A stretch of DNA of 64,000 nucleotides from Edaphobacter aggregans DSM 19364 (GTDB lineage Bacteria; Acidobacteriota; Terriglobia; Terriglobales; Acidobacteriaceae): assembly GCF_000745965.1 (NCBI RefSeq), contig NZ_JQKI01000028.1, positions 18,815 through 82,814 of the forward strand. The letters run 5' to 3'. Position numbers and translations under genes: made by a program. Shown here piece after piece: positions 44,999 through 54,981 of the stretch (position 1 is the first letter of the stretch; the number at the start of each line of letters is the position of its first letter). The notes under the pieces are model-generated. The model saw only the letters and a list, made by a program, of their open reading frames with translations. It made no database searches and was not told the origin of the DNA.

Positions 44999-46558
44999 TT
45001 ACTCCCACTCGATCGTCCCCGGAGGCTTCGACGTAATGTCGTACACCACGCGGTTGATCCCCCGAACCTCGCTCACAATCCGGCTCGAGATCGTCCGCAG
45101 AACCTCGTACGGCAGCGGAGCCCAGTCCGCCGTCATCCCGTCCTCCGACTCCACCGCCCTGATCGCGCACGTGTACGCATACGTCCGCTGGTCGCCCATC
45201 ACGCCCACGCTCTTCACCGGCAGCAGCACCGCAAAGCTCTGCCACACCTTCCGGTACAACCCCGCCGCCTTGATCTCCGAGACCACAATGTCGTCAGCCT
45301 CCTGCAGCAGCGTCACGCGATCCGCCGTCACCTCGCCCAGAATCCGCACCGCAAGCCCCGGCCCCGGAAACGGCTGCCGCTCCAGAATCTCCGCCGGCAT
45401 CCCCAGGTCGCGCCCAATCCTCCGCACCTCGTCCTTGAACAGATCGCGCAGCGGCTCAATCAGCTTCAGCTTCATGTCCGCCGGAAGCCCGCCCACATTG
45501 TGATGGCTCTTGATAGTGTGCGACGGCCCATGCACGCTCGACGACTCGATCACGTCCGGATACAGCGTCCCCTGCACCAGCCACGCCACCTCTTCACCGG
45601 CGCCCTTCTCTGCCGCCACAATCCGCGCTGCCTCATCGTCGAAGACCGCAATAAACTCGTTGCCGATGATCTTCCGCTTCTGCTCCGGATCGGTCACACC
45701 CGCCAGCTTCGTCAGAAACCGCTCGCCTGCATCCACCGCAACGACGTTCAGCCCCAGCCCCTCGCGCATCGTGCGCTGCACCTTCGCAAACTCGTCCTTG
45801 CGCAGCACGCCGTTGTTCACGAAGATGCACGTCAGCCTGTCTCCGATCGCCTTCGCCACTAAAACCGCCGCAACCGACGAGTCCACGCCCCCGCTCAGCC
45901 CGCAGATCGCATGGCCATCGCCCACCTGCCTGCGAATCCCTTCCACCGTCGACTGAATGAAGTGCTCCGGCGTCCAGTCCTGCTTCGCCCCGCAGATCTC
46001 CAGGCAGAAGTTCTTCAGCAGCTCCATGCCCTGCCGCGTATGCGCCACCTCAGGATGAAACTGCACCGCCCAGATCCCGCGCGCCTCGTCCGCAATTCCC
46101 GCAACCGCATTTGAAGTCTTCGCCGTCAGCCGAAATCCCTCCGGCAGGGCCTTCGCCTCGTCGCCATGCGACATCCACACATCCATCGTCTGCGGAAGCC
46201 CGCGAAACAGCGGCGTCTCGGCCACTACGCTCACCTGCGCGTGCCCGTACTCGCGCGCCGGCGCAGACTCAACCTTGCCGCCAAGATGATGCGTGATGAA
46301 CTGCAACCCATAGCAAATCCCCAGCACCGGCGCACCCATCGCCAGCACCGCCGGGTCGGCCGCCGGAGCATCGCCGTCGTACACCGAGCTCGGCCCGCCC
46401 GAAAGAATAATCCCCTTCGGCTTCAGCGCCCGAATCTCATCCAGCGAAGTCGTGCAAGGCAGCACGACGGAAAACACATTGAACTCACGGATCCGTCGCG
46501 CAATCAGCTGCGTATACTGCGATCCAAAATCCAGAATGACGATCGTAGAGGTATCCAC
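44999..46558 (-). CDS. guaA: GMP synthase (glutamine-hydrolysing)
   Basis: A 519-residue enzyme that aminates XMP to GMP. The N-terminal class I glutamine amidotransferase has the nucleophile in [18 protein letters not shown] and the His-Glu pair in [12 protein letters not shown]. The ATP pyrophosphatase P-loop is [15 protein letters not shown]. The dimerisation domain ends KPPGTIEWE, as is usual. The start is GTG, only six bases from a TACACT box, so translation is probably leaderless. Confidence 0.98.
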   Translation of the reverse strand: MDTSTIVILDFGSQYTQLIARRIREFNVFSVVLPCTTSLDEIRALKPKGIILSGGPSSVYDGDAPAADPAVLAMGAPVLGICYGLQFITHHLGGKVESAPAREYGHAQVSVVAETPLFRGLPQTMDVWMSHGDEAKALPEGFRLTAKTSNAVAGIADEARGIWAVQFHPEVAHTRQGMELLKNFCLEICGAKQDWTPEHFIQSTVEGIRRQVGDGHAICGLSGGVDSSVAAVLVAKAIGDRLTCIFVNNGVLRKDEFAKVQRTMREGLGLNVVAVDAGERFLTKLAGVTDPEQKRKIIGNEFIAVFDDEAARIVAAEKGAGEEVAWLVQGTLYPDVIESSSVHGPSHTIKSHHNVGGLPADMKLKLIEPLRDLFKDEVRRIGRDLGMPAEILERQPFPGPGLAVRILGEVTADRVTLLQEADDIVVSEIKAAGLYRKVWQSFAVLLPVKSVGVMGDQRTYAYTCAIRAVESEDGMTADWAPLPYEVLRTISSRIVSEVRGINRVVYDITSKPPGTIEWE

Positions 46559-46570
46559 CTATCCAGTGTA
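46559..46570 (-). promoter_or_regulatory. -10 box of guaA at leaderless distance
   Basis: On the minus strand TACACT is followed by six bases and the GTG start. No Shine-Dalgarno sequence. Confidence 0.45.
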
Positions 46571-46610
46571 AATGGGCACGTCGCCGTCGCCTGCGCCCCA
46601 CGCAACAGCC

Positions 46611-47561
46611 TCAGCGCTGCCGCTCCACAGGCCTCTCGTACGCGCGCCAAAGTTGGAGATACCCCACCAGCCGCGCCACGTGAAAGAAATCCGACGCCAC
46701 AAAATAGAACACCGCCACCCCGATCCACCAGCACCACAGGAACTCCGGCGTCGTCACGCTCTCAAACGGCAGCGGCGTCGCCGAAAACACCAGCGCCAGC
46801 ACCATCAGGGCAATCTTCACGATCCCCATCACCAGGTTGATCTCCACCAGCTTGCTCTTCAGCGGCCCCAGGCGAAACGCCGCCCGCAGGCTCGCCCCCA
46901 CGCCAACGTTGCGCAGCATCGCCAGCAACGGAGCCACACTCAACACCCAGCTCACCACCGCCCACAACGTAAACAGTCCCAAGGTCGAGACGATGGCCAG
47001 AGCAAAATAACCCACCAAATTCGGCTCGCTGCCACGCTCCAGCGGAGCGGTCACCGTCGTGCTCGCCGCCCATTGCAGGCAAACGAACCACACCGCAAAG
47101 CTGCCCGCCAGAGCCAACACACGAATCGCCTGCAGCACCATCAACGTCAGCGGCCGCGCGTGCAGGCTGCTGTCTACGCGCCGCAGCACCACCGTCCTGC
47201 CCAGCGACGACCAAACAACCCAGCTCCCTAGAAGCAGCGGCGCCAGCCATACCGCCACCTTGTTCACCGCCGGCAGCAATAGAGCCATCGCCTCCGCCAG
47301 CGTCTCCGAAGCCCGCAGCGGATTCGTCACCGTCATCGCCCGCAGCGCCGCCATATTCAGCGGTGTCTCCGCCAGAATCCGCGCCCCAACCTTCCACAGC
47401 AGCAGCAACGCCGGAATGCCGAACGCCCACCGCCACAGCACCTCAAGCGCCGTCAGCGAAGGCCGCCTCCAGCACTCCGACAGCGTGTGGACAAACGACT
47501 GCGTCCCGCGCACCGAACCATCCGCCGCAGAGACGATCCCGCCTTCACGCAGTCGTTCCAC
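46611..47561 (-). CDS. Integral membrane protein coupled to leuS, unknown
   Basis: A 316-residue protein with about six hydrophobic segments (WRWAFGIPALLLLWKVGARI, VWLAPLLLGSWVVWSSLG, LALAGSFAVWFVCLQWAAST, VGYFALAIVSTLGLFTLWAV, and two more). No motif I recognise. It starts with GTG that shares one base with the leuS stop (TAGTG), so it is translated by coupling to leuS. It may belong to a glycerophosphoryl/permease-like acidobacterial family; I cannot say. Confidence 0.78.
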   Translation of the reverse strand: MERLREGGIVSAADGSVRGTQSFVHTLSECWRRPSLTALEVLWRWAFGIPALLLLWKVGARILAETPLNMAALRAMTVTNPLRASETLAEAMALLLPAVNKVAVWLAPLLLGSWVVWSSLGRTVVLRRVDSSLHARPLTLMVLQAIRVLALAGSFAVWFVCLQWAASTTVTAPLERGSEPNLVGYFALAIVSTLGLFTLWAVVSWVLSVAPLLAMLRNVGVGASLRAAFRLGPLKSKLVEINLVMGIVKIALMVLALVFSATPLPFESVTTPEFLWCWWIGVAVFYFVASDFFHVARLVGYLQLWRAYERPVERQR

Positions 47562-50158
47562 TACTTCACCACAAGGTTGACCAGCTTGCCCGGCACCACG
47601 ATCACCTTCACGACCGTCTTGCCCGCAACGCGCGCCTTCACCTTCTCATCCGCCAGCGCCGCGGCCTTCACTGTCTCCTCGTCGCTGCCGGCCGGCACCT
47701 TCACCACGTTCACCAGCTTGCCGTTCACCTGCACCGGAATCTCAATCTCATCCTCGCGCGCAAGCTCCTCGTTGGCCACCGGCCACGCCGTGCGAAACAC
47801 AACACCATCCCCGCCGATCTCCTCCCACATCTCCGCCGCAAAGAACGGAGCGAACGGAGCCAGCATCAGGATCAGGTTGCGGAATATCTCCGCTACTGCC
47901 CCCGGCGAGACCTCGCCCGCATCGATCGCCGCCTCCGCAGCAACAATCTCGTTGATCAGCGACATGATCGCCGCAATCGACGTGTTGAAGTGCCAACGCC
48001 CGCTGAAGTCCAGCGTCATCTTCGCAATCGCCTGGTGCAGCCTGCGCAGAAGTTGCTGCTCCACCTTCGTACTCTTGCCGCCATTCAAGGCCGCAGCCTC
48101 TCGCGTCACCTGCGAATACTTCGTCGCAAGCCGATGCACCCTGCTCAAAAAGCGGCTCACACCAGCAACGCCCTCCTCCTGCCACTCCAGGTCACGATCC
48201 GGCGGCGCCGCAAACAGCGCATACATCCTCGTCGCATCCGCGCCATAGCGCGCAATCATGTCATCGGGCGAAACAACGTTGCCCTTCGACTTCGACATCT
48301 TCGCGCCGTCCTTGATCACCATGCCCTGCGTAAACAGCCGCTCCGTAGGCTCATCGTTCTTCACCATCCCCAGGTCGCGCATCACCTTCGTCCAGAAACG
48401 CGAGTAGATCAGGTGCAGAATCGCATGCTCCACGCCGCCGATGTACTGATCGATCGGGAACCAGTAGTTCGCCTTGTCGCGCGCAAACGGGGCCCGGTCG
48501 TTCTTCGCATCCGTGTAGCGATAGAAGTACCAGCTCGAGTCCACGAACGTGTCCATCGTGTCCGTCTCGCGCCGCGCAGGCCCGCCGCACACCGGACAAG
48601 TCGTATGCAAAAACTCCGCAATCTTCCCGAGCGGCGACCCACCCTCCTGCGTAATCTCCACCTGCTCCGGCAACATCACTGGCAGCGCACTCTCCGGCAA
48701 CGCAACCACGCCACCGGGCTCAACACCCGCATGACCGTTCTCGCAGTACACCATCGGAATCGGCGTGCCCCAGTACCGCTGCCGGCTCACGCCCCAGTCC
48801 TTCAACCGGTACGTCACCGTCGGCTCGCCAAACCCCTTCTCCTTCGCGAACGCAGCCATCTTCTGCTGCGCCTCAACGCAGCTCAGCCCCGTCCACTCGC
48901 CCGAGTCGATCAGCACGCCATCGTCTTCAGCCGTAAACGGCAGCTCCGGCTCCTCGCCATCTTTACGGGCGATCACACGCTTCAACACCAGCCCATACTT
49001 CGTAGCAAACTCGAAGTCGCGCTCATCATGCGCAGGAACACTCATGATCGCGCCCGTGCCATAGTCCGCCAGGATGTAGTTCCCCACCCAGATCGGCACA
49101 CGCTCGCCGTTGAACGGATTCACCGCGAACCGCCCGGTGTTCACGCCATGCTTCTCAATCGCTCCCAACTCATCTGCTTCACGCGCCTTCTGCTGCTCCG
49201 CAAACAGAGCCTCGATCTTGCCGGCCAGCTCCGCATCCTGCGCAGCAAACGCCTTCGCCACCGCATGCTCCGGAGCCAACTGCACCGAAGTCGCCCCAAA
49301 GATCGTATCCACTCGCGTCGTAAAAACTGTAATCAAGTCACAAGTGTCATCCTGAGCGGAGCGCAGCGGAGTCGAAGGATCTGCGGTTGCTTTTTTACTA
49401 GCACCACCCTCCACCGCAAAGTCCACCAGAGCGCCCTCGCTCCGCCCGATCCAGTTCCGCTGCATCGTGCGGACCTTCTCCGGCCATCCCTCCAGCTTCT
49501 CGAGCCCGTCCAGCAACTCATCCGCATACTTCGTGATTCGCAAAAACCACTGCGTCAAATCGCGCTGCTCGACGATCGTGTCTTCATGCCGCCAGCAGCG
49601 GCCATTCACCACCTGCTCATTCGCCAGCACCGTCTGGCAGGCCGGGCACCAGTTCACTTTGCTCTTCTTCCGGTACGCCAGCCCCTTCTCGAACATCTTC
49701 ACGAAGAACCATTGATTCCACCGGTAGTAGTCCGGCAGACACGTCGTCACCTCGGTCGACCAGTCGTAGCTCAGCCCCATCCGCCGCATCTGCTGCTTCA
49801 TCGCCGCAATATTCTGCAACGTCCACTCCCGCGGAGGAGTGTCGTTCTTGAGCGCCGCATTCTCCGCCGGCAACCCGAACGCATCCCATCCCATCGGGTG
49901 CAGCACGTTGTACCCGCGCATCCACATGTACCTGGCCAGCGCATCACCGATCGCATAGTTCCGCACATGCCCCATGTGCAGCTGCCCGCTCGGATACGGC
50001 AGCATCTCCAGGCAATAAAACTTCGGCTTCCCTTCGTCGTGGCCGCCCGCCGCATACAACGCAGGATCGGCGTCCCACCGCGCCTGCCACTTCGGTTCGA
50101 TCTCCGCCGGGCTATACCGCGCCTGGCGCTCGCTCTCGTTCTTCACAATCTCAGCCAT
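47561..50158 (-). CDS. leuS: Leucyl-tRNA synthetase with repeat-encoded insert
   Basis: An 865-residue class Ia synthetase that charges tRNA-Leu. The HIGH-type motif is YPSGQLHMGHVRNYAIGD; KMSKS is GAKMSKSKGNVV. The CP1 editing domain has VFTTRVDTIFGAT and YGTGAIMSVPAHDERDFEF. Just before VFTTRVDT lies ATADPSTPLRSAQDDT, the translation of an R1 repeat inserted in frame; other LeuS proteins have a short loop there. The ATG follows a TACAAT box by nine bases. The next gene overlaps the stop codon. Confidence 0.97.
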   Translation of the reverse strand: MAEIVKNESERQARYSPAEIEPKWQARWDADPALYAAGGHDEGKPKFYCLEMLPYPSGQLHMGHVRNYAIGDALARYMWMRGYNVLHPMGWDAFGLPAENAALKNDTPPREWTLQNIAAMKQQMRRMGLSYDWSTEVTTCLPDYYRWNQWFFVKMFEKGLAYRKKSKVNWCPACQTVLANEQVVNGRCWRHEDTIVEQRDLTQWFLRITKYADELLDGLEKLEGWPEKVRTMQRNWIGRSEGALVDFAVEGGASKKATADPSTPLRSAQDDTCDLITVFTTRVDTIFGATSVQLAPEHAVAKAFAAQDAELAGKIEALFAEQQKAREADELGAIEKHGVNTGRFAVNPFNGERVPIWVGNYILADYGTGAIMSVPAHDERDFEFATKYGLVLKRVIARKDGEEPELPFTAEDDGVLIDSGEWTGLSCVEAQQKMAAFAKEKGFGEPTVTYRLKDWGVSRQRYWGTPIPMVYCENGHAGVEPGGVVALPESALPVMLPEQVEITQEGGSPLGKIAEFLHTTCPVCGGPARRETDTMDTFVDSSWYFYRYTDAKNDRAPFARDKANYWFPIDQYIGGVEHAILHLIYSRFWTKVMRDLGMVKNDEPTERLFTQGMVIKDGAKMSKSKGNVVSPDDMIARYGADATRMYALFAAPPDRDLEWQEEGVAGVSRFLSRVHRLATKYSQVTREAAALNGGKSTKVEQQLLRRLHQAIAKMTLDFSGRWHFNTSIAAIMSLINEIVAAEAAIDAGEVSPGAVAEIFRNLILMLAPFAPFFAAEMWEEIGGDGVVFRTAWPVANEELAREDEIEIPVQVNGKLVNVVKVPAGSDEETVKAAALADEKVKARVAGKTVVKVIVVPGKLVNLVVK
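49344..49388 (+). repeat. R1 repeat inside leuS
   Basis: GTGTCATCCTGAGCGGAGCG, CAGCGGAGTCGAAGGATCTG, CGG: a full R1 copy of a length that keeps the leuS frame. It is antisense to the gene and in the same genome orientation as the other R1 copies. Confidence 0.9.
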
Positions 50159-50213
50159 ATCTCTTGATTGTAAAGAAACGAGCGCCGAAGCTGCAGATTC
50201 GCCTCGTTCGCGG

Positions 50214-51011
50214 CTAGTTCTGCATCTGGTCCAGCTTCTCTTCGAGCTCTTTTAGCGTCTGCTTGATGTCCTTAACCGAGTAACCCGCCGGCGCCCGAAA
50301 CAGCGCCGCATCCGGCTCCGCCCGCGAAAACTGATCCAGTTCCACCGTCCGTACACCAGTCCTCGGGTCCTCCCACTGCTCCTTCATCACCAGCTTCATA
50401 TCCGGCGATGTCCAAACCTCATGCGTCTTCGTAATCGGAGCATCATTGCCCGCCCGCCCTGCCGGAACTACCGTCGGCATCTTCGCGACTGTCACCGGCA
50501 GCCCGTCAAGCGTATCCGTCCCCAGGTCTTCCGTCGTCACCACCGGCTGCGGCCGTCCGTCATCCGCCGGCCGCGCCTGCGCGTCTACCGTCTTCGCCGC
50601 ATCCTTCTTCTGCTCCGGAAGCCGGATCAGCTCCGCTACCTTCCTCGTCTTCGCACCCGTCGTCCAGATCATCATCGTATGAGCCACCGGATCGAGCACA
50701 AACACCATCACCGTCTCCGGCTGGCCATTCTGCGCCCTCTCCATTCGCCGCTCAACCCGCACTCTTCCCGCCGAATCCCGAGCCACCGCATGATGCCCCT
50801 GGCGTGAGATGGTCGTCCCATCCGCCAAAACCCTCTTCATCCTCTGCACCTGCACCGCCGAATACGGCTGCCCCACCACAGGCGCCGCCAGTATCGTGTG
50901 AATCAATCCGCCATTCGCGATCACCTCCGCCGGCGCATTCCCCGCCGTCGTCTGCGCTCCAGCCAAAGCAGTCATCAGCGCCACCAATCCAACCGCCACA
51001 TGCTTCCGCAT
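50214..51011 (-). CDS. Exported protein of unknown function
   Basis: A 265-residue protein with signal peptide RKHVAVGLVALMTALAGAQT. The body is beta-rich (GTTISRQGHHAVARDSAGRV, GLPVTVAKMPTVVPAGRAG, EVWTSPDMKLVMKEQWEDPR), reminiscent of lipoprotein-carrier-like or outer-membrane-assembly folds seen in many acidobacterial secreted proteins. It ends in a charged helix (LKELEEKLDQMQ). AGGGGAACG lies before the ATG. Function unknown. Confidence 0.75.
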   Translation of the reverse strand: MRKHVAVGLVALMTALAGAQTTAGNAPAEVIANGGLIHTILAAPVVGQPYSAVQVQRMKRVLADGTTISRQGHHAVARDSAGRVRVERRMERAQNGQPETVMVFVLDPVAHTMMIWTTGAKTRKVAELIRLPEQKKDAAKTVDAQARPADDGRPQPVVTTEDLGTDTLDGLPVTVAKMPTVVPAGRAGNDAPITKTHEVWTSPDMKLVMKEQWEDPRTGVRTVELDQFSRAEPDAALFRAPAGYSVKDIKQTLKELEEKLDQMQN

Positions 51012-51138
51012 CGTTCCCCTATGTCGTGTCAGAACTTGTGTATCGCCTACCAAGTCTCTACAGTGTTCGCGTACGATCGGCCCGGAAAACGTGACCCTGA
51101 ATTGGCCCCGGCGCCAATCTACTGAGATAAGGTCGACC

Positions 51139-52482
51139 ATGAACAAACGCGAGTTCCTCAAAGGCACCGGCACCATCCTCTCCGGAAGCCTTCTCTCACG
51201 CTTCGCCATGCCTCAGCAGAAAGCCAATCCGCGAACCAACTGGGCCGAAAACCAGACCTTTCACACCGACCGCCTCTATGAACCGAAAACTCTTGAGGAA
51301 ACCCAGAAGATCGTAAAAAGTTGTACGAAATTACGCCCCCTCGGCACCCGACACTCCTTCAATACCATCGCCGACAGCACCCAGGCCCAGGTCTCCCTCC
51401 ACAACCTCAACCAGATCACCCTCGACGAAAAATCCCGCACCGTCACCGTCGGCGCCGGCGTCCGCTACGGCGACCTCGCCCCTGTCATCGACGCCAAAGG
51501 CTTCGCCCTCCACAACCTCGCCTCTCTCCCCCACATCTCCGTCGCTGGAGCCACCGCCACCGCCACCCATGGCTCCGGCATCCACAACCAGAACCTCTCC
51601 TCCGCCGTCTCCGCCCTCCAGTTCGTCGCCGCCGACGGCACCGTCCACAGCCTCTCCCGCGCCCGCGACGGCGACGCCTTCCTCGGCTCCGTCGTCCACC
51701 TCGGCTGCATCGGCGTCGTCACGAGCGTCACCCTCGACCTCGAACCCACCTACCAGGTCGCCCAGACCGTCTACCTCGACCTCCCCTTCGCCGAGCTCGA
51801 GCATCACTTCGACGACATCTTCTCCGCCGGCTATAGCGTCAGCCTCTTCACCAACTGGCAAAATCACCGCGGCACAGAACTCTGGCTCAAGCGCCGAGTC
51901 CAGCCCGGCCAAACCCTCGACACCCCCGCCCTCTTCTACAACGCAAAGCTCGCCACCCGCGACCTCCACCCCATCCCCGCGCTCGACGCCGTCAACTGCA
52001 CTCCGCAGAGGAACGTCCCCGGCCCCTGGTACGAACGCCTGCCCCATTTCAAGATGAACTTCACCCCCTCCAGCGGCGCCGAGCTCCAGACCGAGTACTT
52101 CGTCCCCCGCGACCACGCCTTCGCCGCCATCTCCGCCGTCGAGACCCTCCGCGACCGTATCACCCCACACCTCTTCGTCACCGAGCTCCGCACCATCGCC
52201 GCCGACAACCTCTGGCTCAGCATGGCCCATCAGCGCGACTCCCTCGCCATCCACTTCACCTGGAAGCCCGAGTGGCCCGCCGTGCAAACACTCCTCCCCG
52301 CCATCGAAGAAAAACTCGCTCCCTTCAACCCGCGCCCTCACTGGGCCAAGCTCTTCGCCATGAAAGGCGCACGCCTCACCCAACTCTACCCGCGCATGAA
52401 CGACTTCAAATCCCTCATCAAGCAGTACGACCCCACCGGCAAGTTCCGCAACGACTTCATCGACACCGAACTCTTCACCTGA
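51139..52482 (+). CDS. FAD-linked alditol/xylitol oxidase-like enzyme
   Basis: A 447-residue VAO-family flavoenzyme. LRPLGTRHSFNTIADST contains the His that in alditol oxidase carries covalent FAD. VTVGAGVRYGDLAPVI and LPHISVAGATATATHGSG are PP-loop/FAD-binding blocks, and the C-terminal D-arabinono-lactone-oxidase domain ends with FKSLIKQYDPTGKFRNDF. It should oxidise a polyol with O2. The N terminus KREFLKGTGTILSGSLLSRF looks like a degenerate twin-arginine signal, so it may be exported. AAGG precedes the ATG. An SDR gene follows after 15 bases. Confidence 0.9.
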   Translation: MNKREFLKGTGTILSGSLLSRFAMPQQKANPRTNWAENQTFHTDRLYEPKTLEETQKIVKSCTKLRPLGTRHSFNTIADSTQAQVSLHNLNQITLDEKSRTVTVGAGVRYGDLAPVIDAKGFALHNLASLPHISVAGATATATHGSGIHNQNLSSAVSALQFVAADGTVHSLSRARDGDAFLGSVVHLGCIGVVTSVTLDLEPTYQVAQTVYLDLPFAELEHHFDDIFSAGYSVSLFTNWQNHRGTELWLKRRVQPGQTLDTPALFYNAKLATRDLHPIPALDAVNCTPQRNVPGPWYERLPHFKMNFTPSSGAELQTEYFVPRDHAFAAISAVETLRDRITPHLFVTELRTIAADNLWLSMAHQRDSLAIHFTWKPEWPAVQTLLPAIEEKLAPFNPRPHWAKLFAMKGARLTQLYPRMNDFKSLIKQYDPTGKFRNDFIDTELFT

Positions 52483-52497
52483 AGCGTCCAACCTCAC

Positions 52498-53211
52498 ATG
52501 ACCGAAGAACTCAAAGGCCAGCTCGCAGTCGTCACCGGAGCCGCGCGCGGCATCGGTGCAGCCATCAGCAAACAACTTGCCTCCATGGGGGCCACCGTCC
52601 TCCTCGCCGCCCGCGACAAAGCCCGCCTCCAACAAGTCCAGCAGGAGATCCAAACCACCGGCGGCACCGCACACATCGCCCAGCTCGACCTCCTCGACGA
52701 GTCCTCCATCACCACCCTCGCAAAGACCGTCGAGACCCAGCACCGCCGCTGCGACATCCTCGTCAACAATGCAGGCATCGGCCTCCTCGGCAAGCCCCTC
52801 GTCGAGCTCTCCCCCTCCGACTGGGACACCGTCATGGGCACCAACCTCCGTGGCCCCTACCTCATGATCCGCGCCCTCGCCCCGCTCATGATCGCCGCGC
52901 AATCCGGCCACATCGTCAACATCTCATCGCTCGCCGGCCACAACCCTCTCCCCAACGGAGCCGCCTACTCCGCCTCCAAGTGGGGACTCAACGGCCTCAC
53001 CTACTCCATTGCCGAAGAGCTCCGCCCCCACAACATCCGCGTCTCCGTCGTCGCCCCCGGCTCGGTCAACACCGGCTTCTCCACCAGCGACAAGAACGCC
53101 GACAAAAAGATCCAACCCTCCGACGTAGCCCGCGTCGTAGCCATGCTCGTCACCCAGGCCCCACAGTCCTTCGTCAGCGAAGTCCACCTCCGCCCGACGC
53201 AAAAACCCTGA
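52498..53211 (+). CDS. Short-chain dehydrogenase/reductase
   Basis: A 237-residue classical SDR. The NAD(P) motif is VTGAARGIGAAI, then DILVNNAGIGLLG. The catalytic Ser is in NISSLAGHNPLP and the YxxxK in YSASKWGLNG. A basic residue in LLAARDKARL favours NADP. The substrate is unknown; position behind a polyol oxidase suggests sugar or polyol metabolism. Confidence 0.92.
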   Translation: MTEELKGQLAVVTGAARGIGAAISKQLASMGATVLLAARDKARLQQVQQEIQTTGGTAHIAQLDLLDESSITTLAKTVETQHRRCDILVNNAGIGLLGKPLVELSPSDWDTVMGTNLRGPYLMIRALAPLMIAAQSGHIVNISSLAGHNPLPNGAAYSASKWGLNGLTYSIAEELRPHNIRVSVVAPGSVNTGFSTSDKNADKKIQPSDVARVVAMLVTQAPQSFVSEVHLRPTQKP

Positions 53212-53225
53212 CACACAAAAGCGTA

Positions 53226-53252
53226 GAAGAACCCGCAAACGCAGGTTCTTTC
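53226..53252. terminator. Hairpin between convergent genes, likely bidirectional terminator
   Basis: AAGAACC ... GGTTCTT with inner GC pairs, between the SDR gene and the convergent DUF6496 gene. The T-runs are short. Confidence 0.4.
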
Positions 53253-53288
53253 TGCGCTATCTGCAACTCCAAGCTAAGCTAAGCCGTG

Positions 53289-53792
53289 CTAGCGGCCATG
53301 CGCCGCGCGCGTCCGCGCAGCCTTCTTCCCTGCCTCTCGCAGCCCGCTCTTGCCCTTCGTCCGAACCGCCTTCTTCGCTGCGGCCTGACGATCTTCCTTG
53401 CTCCTCCGCTTTGCAGCCGAGCGCGTCTGCGCCGACAGCGCTCGATGCGACGCCGCCGAACGGGGCTCCTTCTCCAGCACCTTCTCGCGAGCCCGCGAGG
53501 CGCGCGGCGAAGGCTCATCATGTTTCCCGGACTGACCCTTCTCGTACTCCCGCTCCGCGCTCTTCCTCGTCGCTTCGCTCGTCTTACCCTTGGCTGGCGG
53601 CTTCAGCGGAATCCCCGCTCTGCGCGCCTTGCTCAATCCAATCGCGATGGCCTGCTTTGCCGAACGTGCGCCATGCTTGCCCTCACGAACGTGCTCAATC
53701 TCTTCGTGAACAAACTCACCGGCCGCGGTCGATGGCGACTTCCCTTCCCGCAGATCCTCCTTGGCCCGTTCTACTGTCTCTTTTTCCGGCAT
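53289..53792 (-). CDS. DUF6496 protein with basic histone-like tail
   Basis: A 167-residue, very basic protein. The N-terminal domain (KEDLREGKSPSTAAGEFVHE, EIEHVREGKHGARSAKQAIA, IGLSKARRAGIPL) is the conserved DUF6496 module. The C-terminal half is a Lys/Arg/Ala-rich tail (KAVRTKGKSGLREAGKKAAR), as in AlgP or histone H1-like proteins. DNA binding is likely from composition; the role is unknown. Confidence 0.85.
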   Translation of the reverse strand: MPEKETVERAKEDLREGKSPSTAAGEFVHEEIEHVREGKHGARSAKQAIAIGLSKARRAGIPLKPPAKGKTSEATRKSAEREYEKGQSGKHDEPSPRASRAREKVLEKEPRSAASHRALSAQTRSAAKRRSKEDRQAAAKKAVRTKGKSGLREAGKKAARTRAAHGR

Positions 53793-53860
53793 AACGCATC
53801 CTCCTTAACCTCCTTCTTCAGATGCGTACTGACAAAAAAACGTGAACCTGCCAGGAGGCC

Positions 53861-54730
53861 CTACCCCGCCGACAACGCCCGCAGCACCCCGACATTTCGC
53901 GCCTCATCACCCGGCGAATCCACCGGCGTCTCCGCGATAAACGCGCAGTGCGCGAACCGATCATCATGCAGCAGCCGCCGAAAAGCCTCCGCCCCGATCA
54001 TCCCCTCGCCGATATGCTCATGCCGGTCCAGCTTCGAGCCCATCGCCGCCTTCGCATCGTTGCAGTGCCACACCCTCACCGCCTCAAACCCCACCGTCGA
54101 CTCCACCAGCTTCATCGTCTCGATATACCCGTCCACCGACACAATGTCATACCCCGAAACATGCACATGGCACGTATCCAGGCACACCGCCACCGGAGCG
54201 CACGCCTTCAGACACTCCACCAGCTCCGCCACCTGCTCCAGCTTGCCCCCCAGCGAGAACTCCGCCCCCGCCGTATTTTCAATCAGAATCCTGAAGTCCT
54301 TTCCCGCGAAATCAATCCCCTCGATCGCCTGCTCGATCGACCGCGCCGCATACGTCAGCCCCTCCTCCCGCGTCAGCCCCTTCCAGCTCCCCGGATGCAG
54401 CACCAGAAACTCCGCGCCCAGCGCCAGCGCCCGCTCCACCTCGCCCCGAAACGCCTTCGTCGAGTTCTCCCTCACGCTCTCCGTCTGCGAGCAAAGATTG
54501 ATCAGATAGCTCGCATGAATCGCCACCGGCCCCACATCATGCTTCGCCCTTAGCTCCTTCATCTTCACCGCATCGGCAGCCTTCACCGGCGTGCCCTTCC
54601 ACATCCGCGGACTCGACGAAAAGATCTGAAACGTATTCGCCCCCGCCGCCACCGCGCGCTCCACCGCCGTCCACGCCCCGCCAGCCGTCCCTACATGAAC
54701 CCCAATTCTCTTCTTCGCCTTCGCCGCCAT
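53861..54730 (-). CDS. nfo: Endonuclease IV (AP endonuclease)
   Basis: A 289-residue TIM-barrel enzyme that cleaves at abasic sites in base-excision repair, using three zinc ions. Family blocks: IGVHVGTAGGAWTAVERAVA, VAIHASYLINLCSQ, FLVLHPGSWKG, ILIENTAGAEFSLGG, VCLDTCHVHVSGYDI, RVWHCNDAKAAMGSKLDRHE, HIGEGMIG and FIAETPVDSPG, which include the Zn-binding His/Glu/Asp residues. Full length. Confidence 0.95.
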   Translation of the reverse strand: MAAKAKKRIGVHVGTAGGAWTAVERAVAAGANTFQIFSSSPRMWKGTPVKAADAVKMKELRAKHDVGPVAIHASYLINLCSQTESVRENSTKAFRGEVERALALGAEFLVLHPGSWKGLTREEGLTYAARSIEQAIEGIDFAGKDFRILIENTAGAEFSLGGKLEQVAELVECLKACAPVAVCLDTCHVHVSGYDIVSVDGYIETMKLVESTVGFEAVRVWHCNDAKAAMGSKLDRHEHIGEGMIGAEAFRRLLHDDRFAHCAFIAETPVDSPGDEARNVGVLRALSAG

Positions 54731-54804
54731 CCCTCCAGCCTAACCCAAGCGAGGCAGTGGAATGACGACTCAACGATTGAGCGTGGAGCTTCTCACGAAG
54801 CGCT

Positions 54805-54906
54805 TCTAGGTACCCCAAGGCTTTAGCCTTGGGTCTCTCAAGCTCCGCCGCAACGCGGCGCACCGCTCTGCCGAAGGCCTGAGCGAAGTCCGAAGGACGC
54901 AGCGAT
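54805..54906 (+). repeat. R3 dispersed element, copy 2
   Basis: TTCTAGGTACC, hairpin CCCAAGGC-TTTA-GCCTTGGG, GTCTC, and the shared 3' part CGCTCTGCCGAAGGC, GAAGTCCGAAGGACG. The stem differs from copy 1 but is perfectly paired. Confidence 0.75.
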
Positions 54907-54981
54907 TCACTGTTCGCGCAGCCATCCCATCAACTCCCCCCATGCTATCCTCATCCCGCATCCCCCACGAAAAGGACCCCA

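Noticed and set aside
44838..45245. Minus-strand frame at the guaA 3' end
   Set aside because: Overlaps guaA in another frame; Gly/Arg-rich shadow.
53286..54509. 407-codon plus-strand frame opposite the DUF6496 and nfo genes
   Set aside because: Antisense to two well-supported genes, and its product has no recognisable domain.
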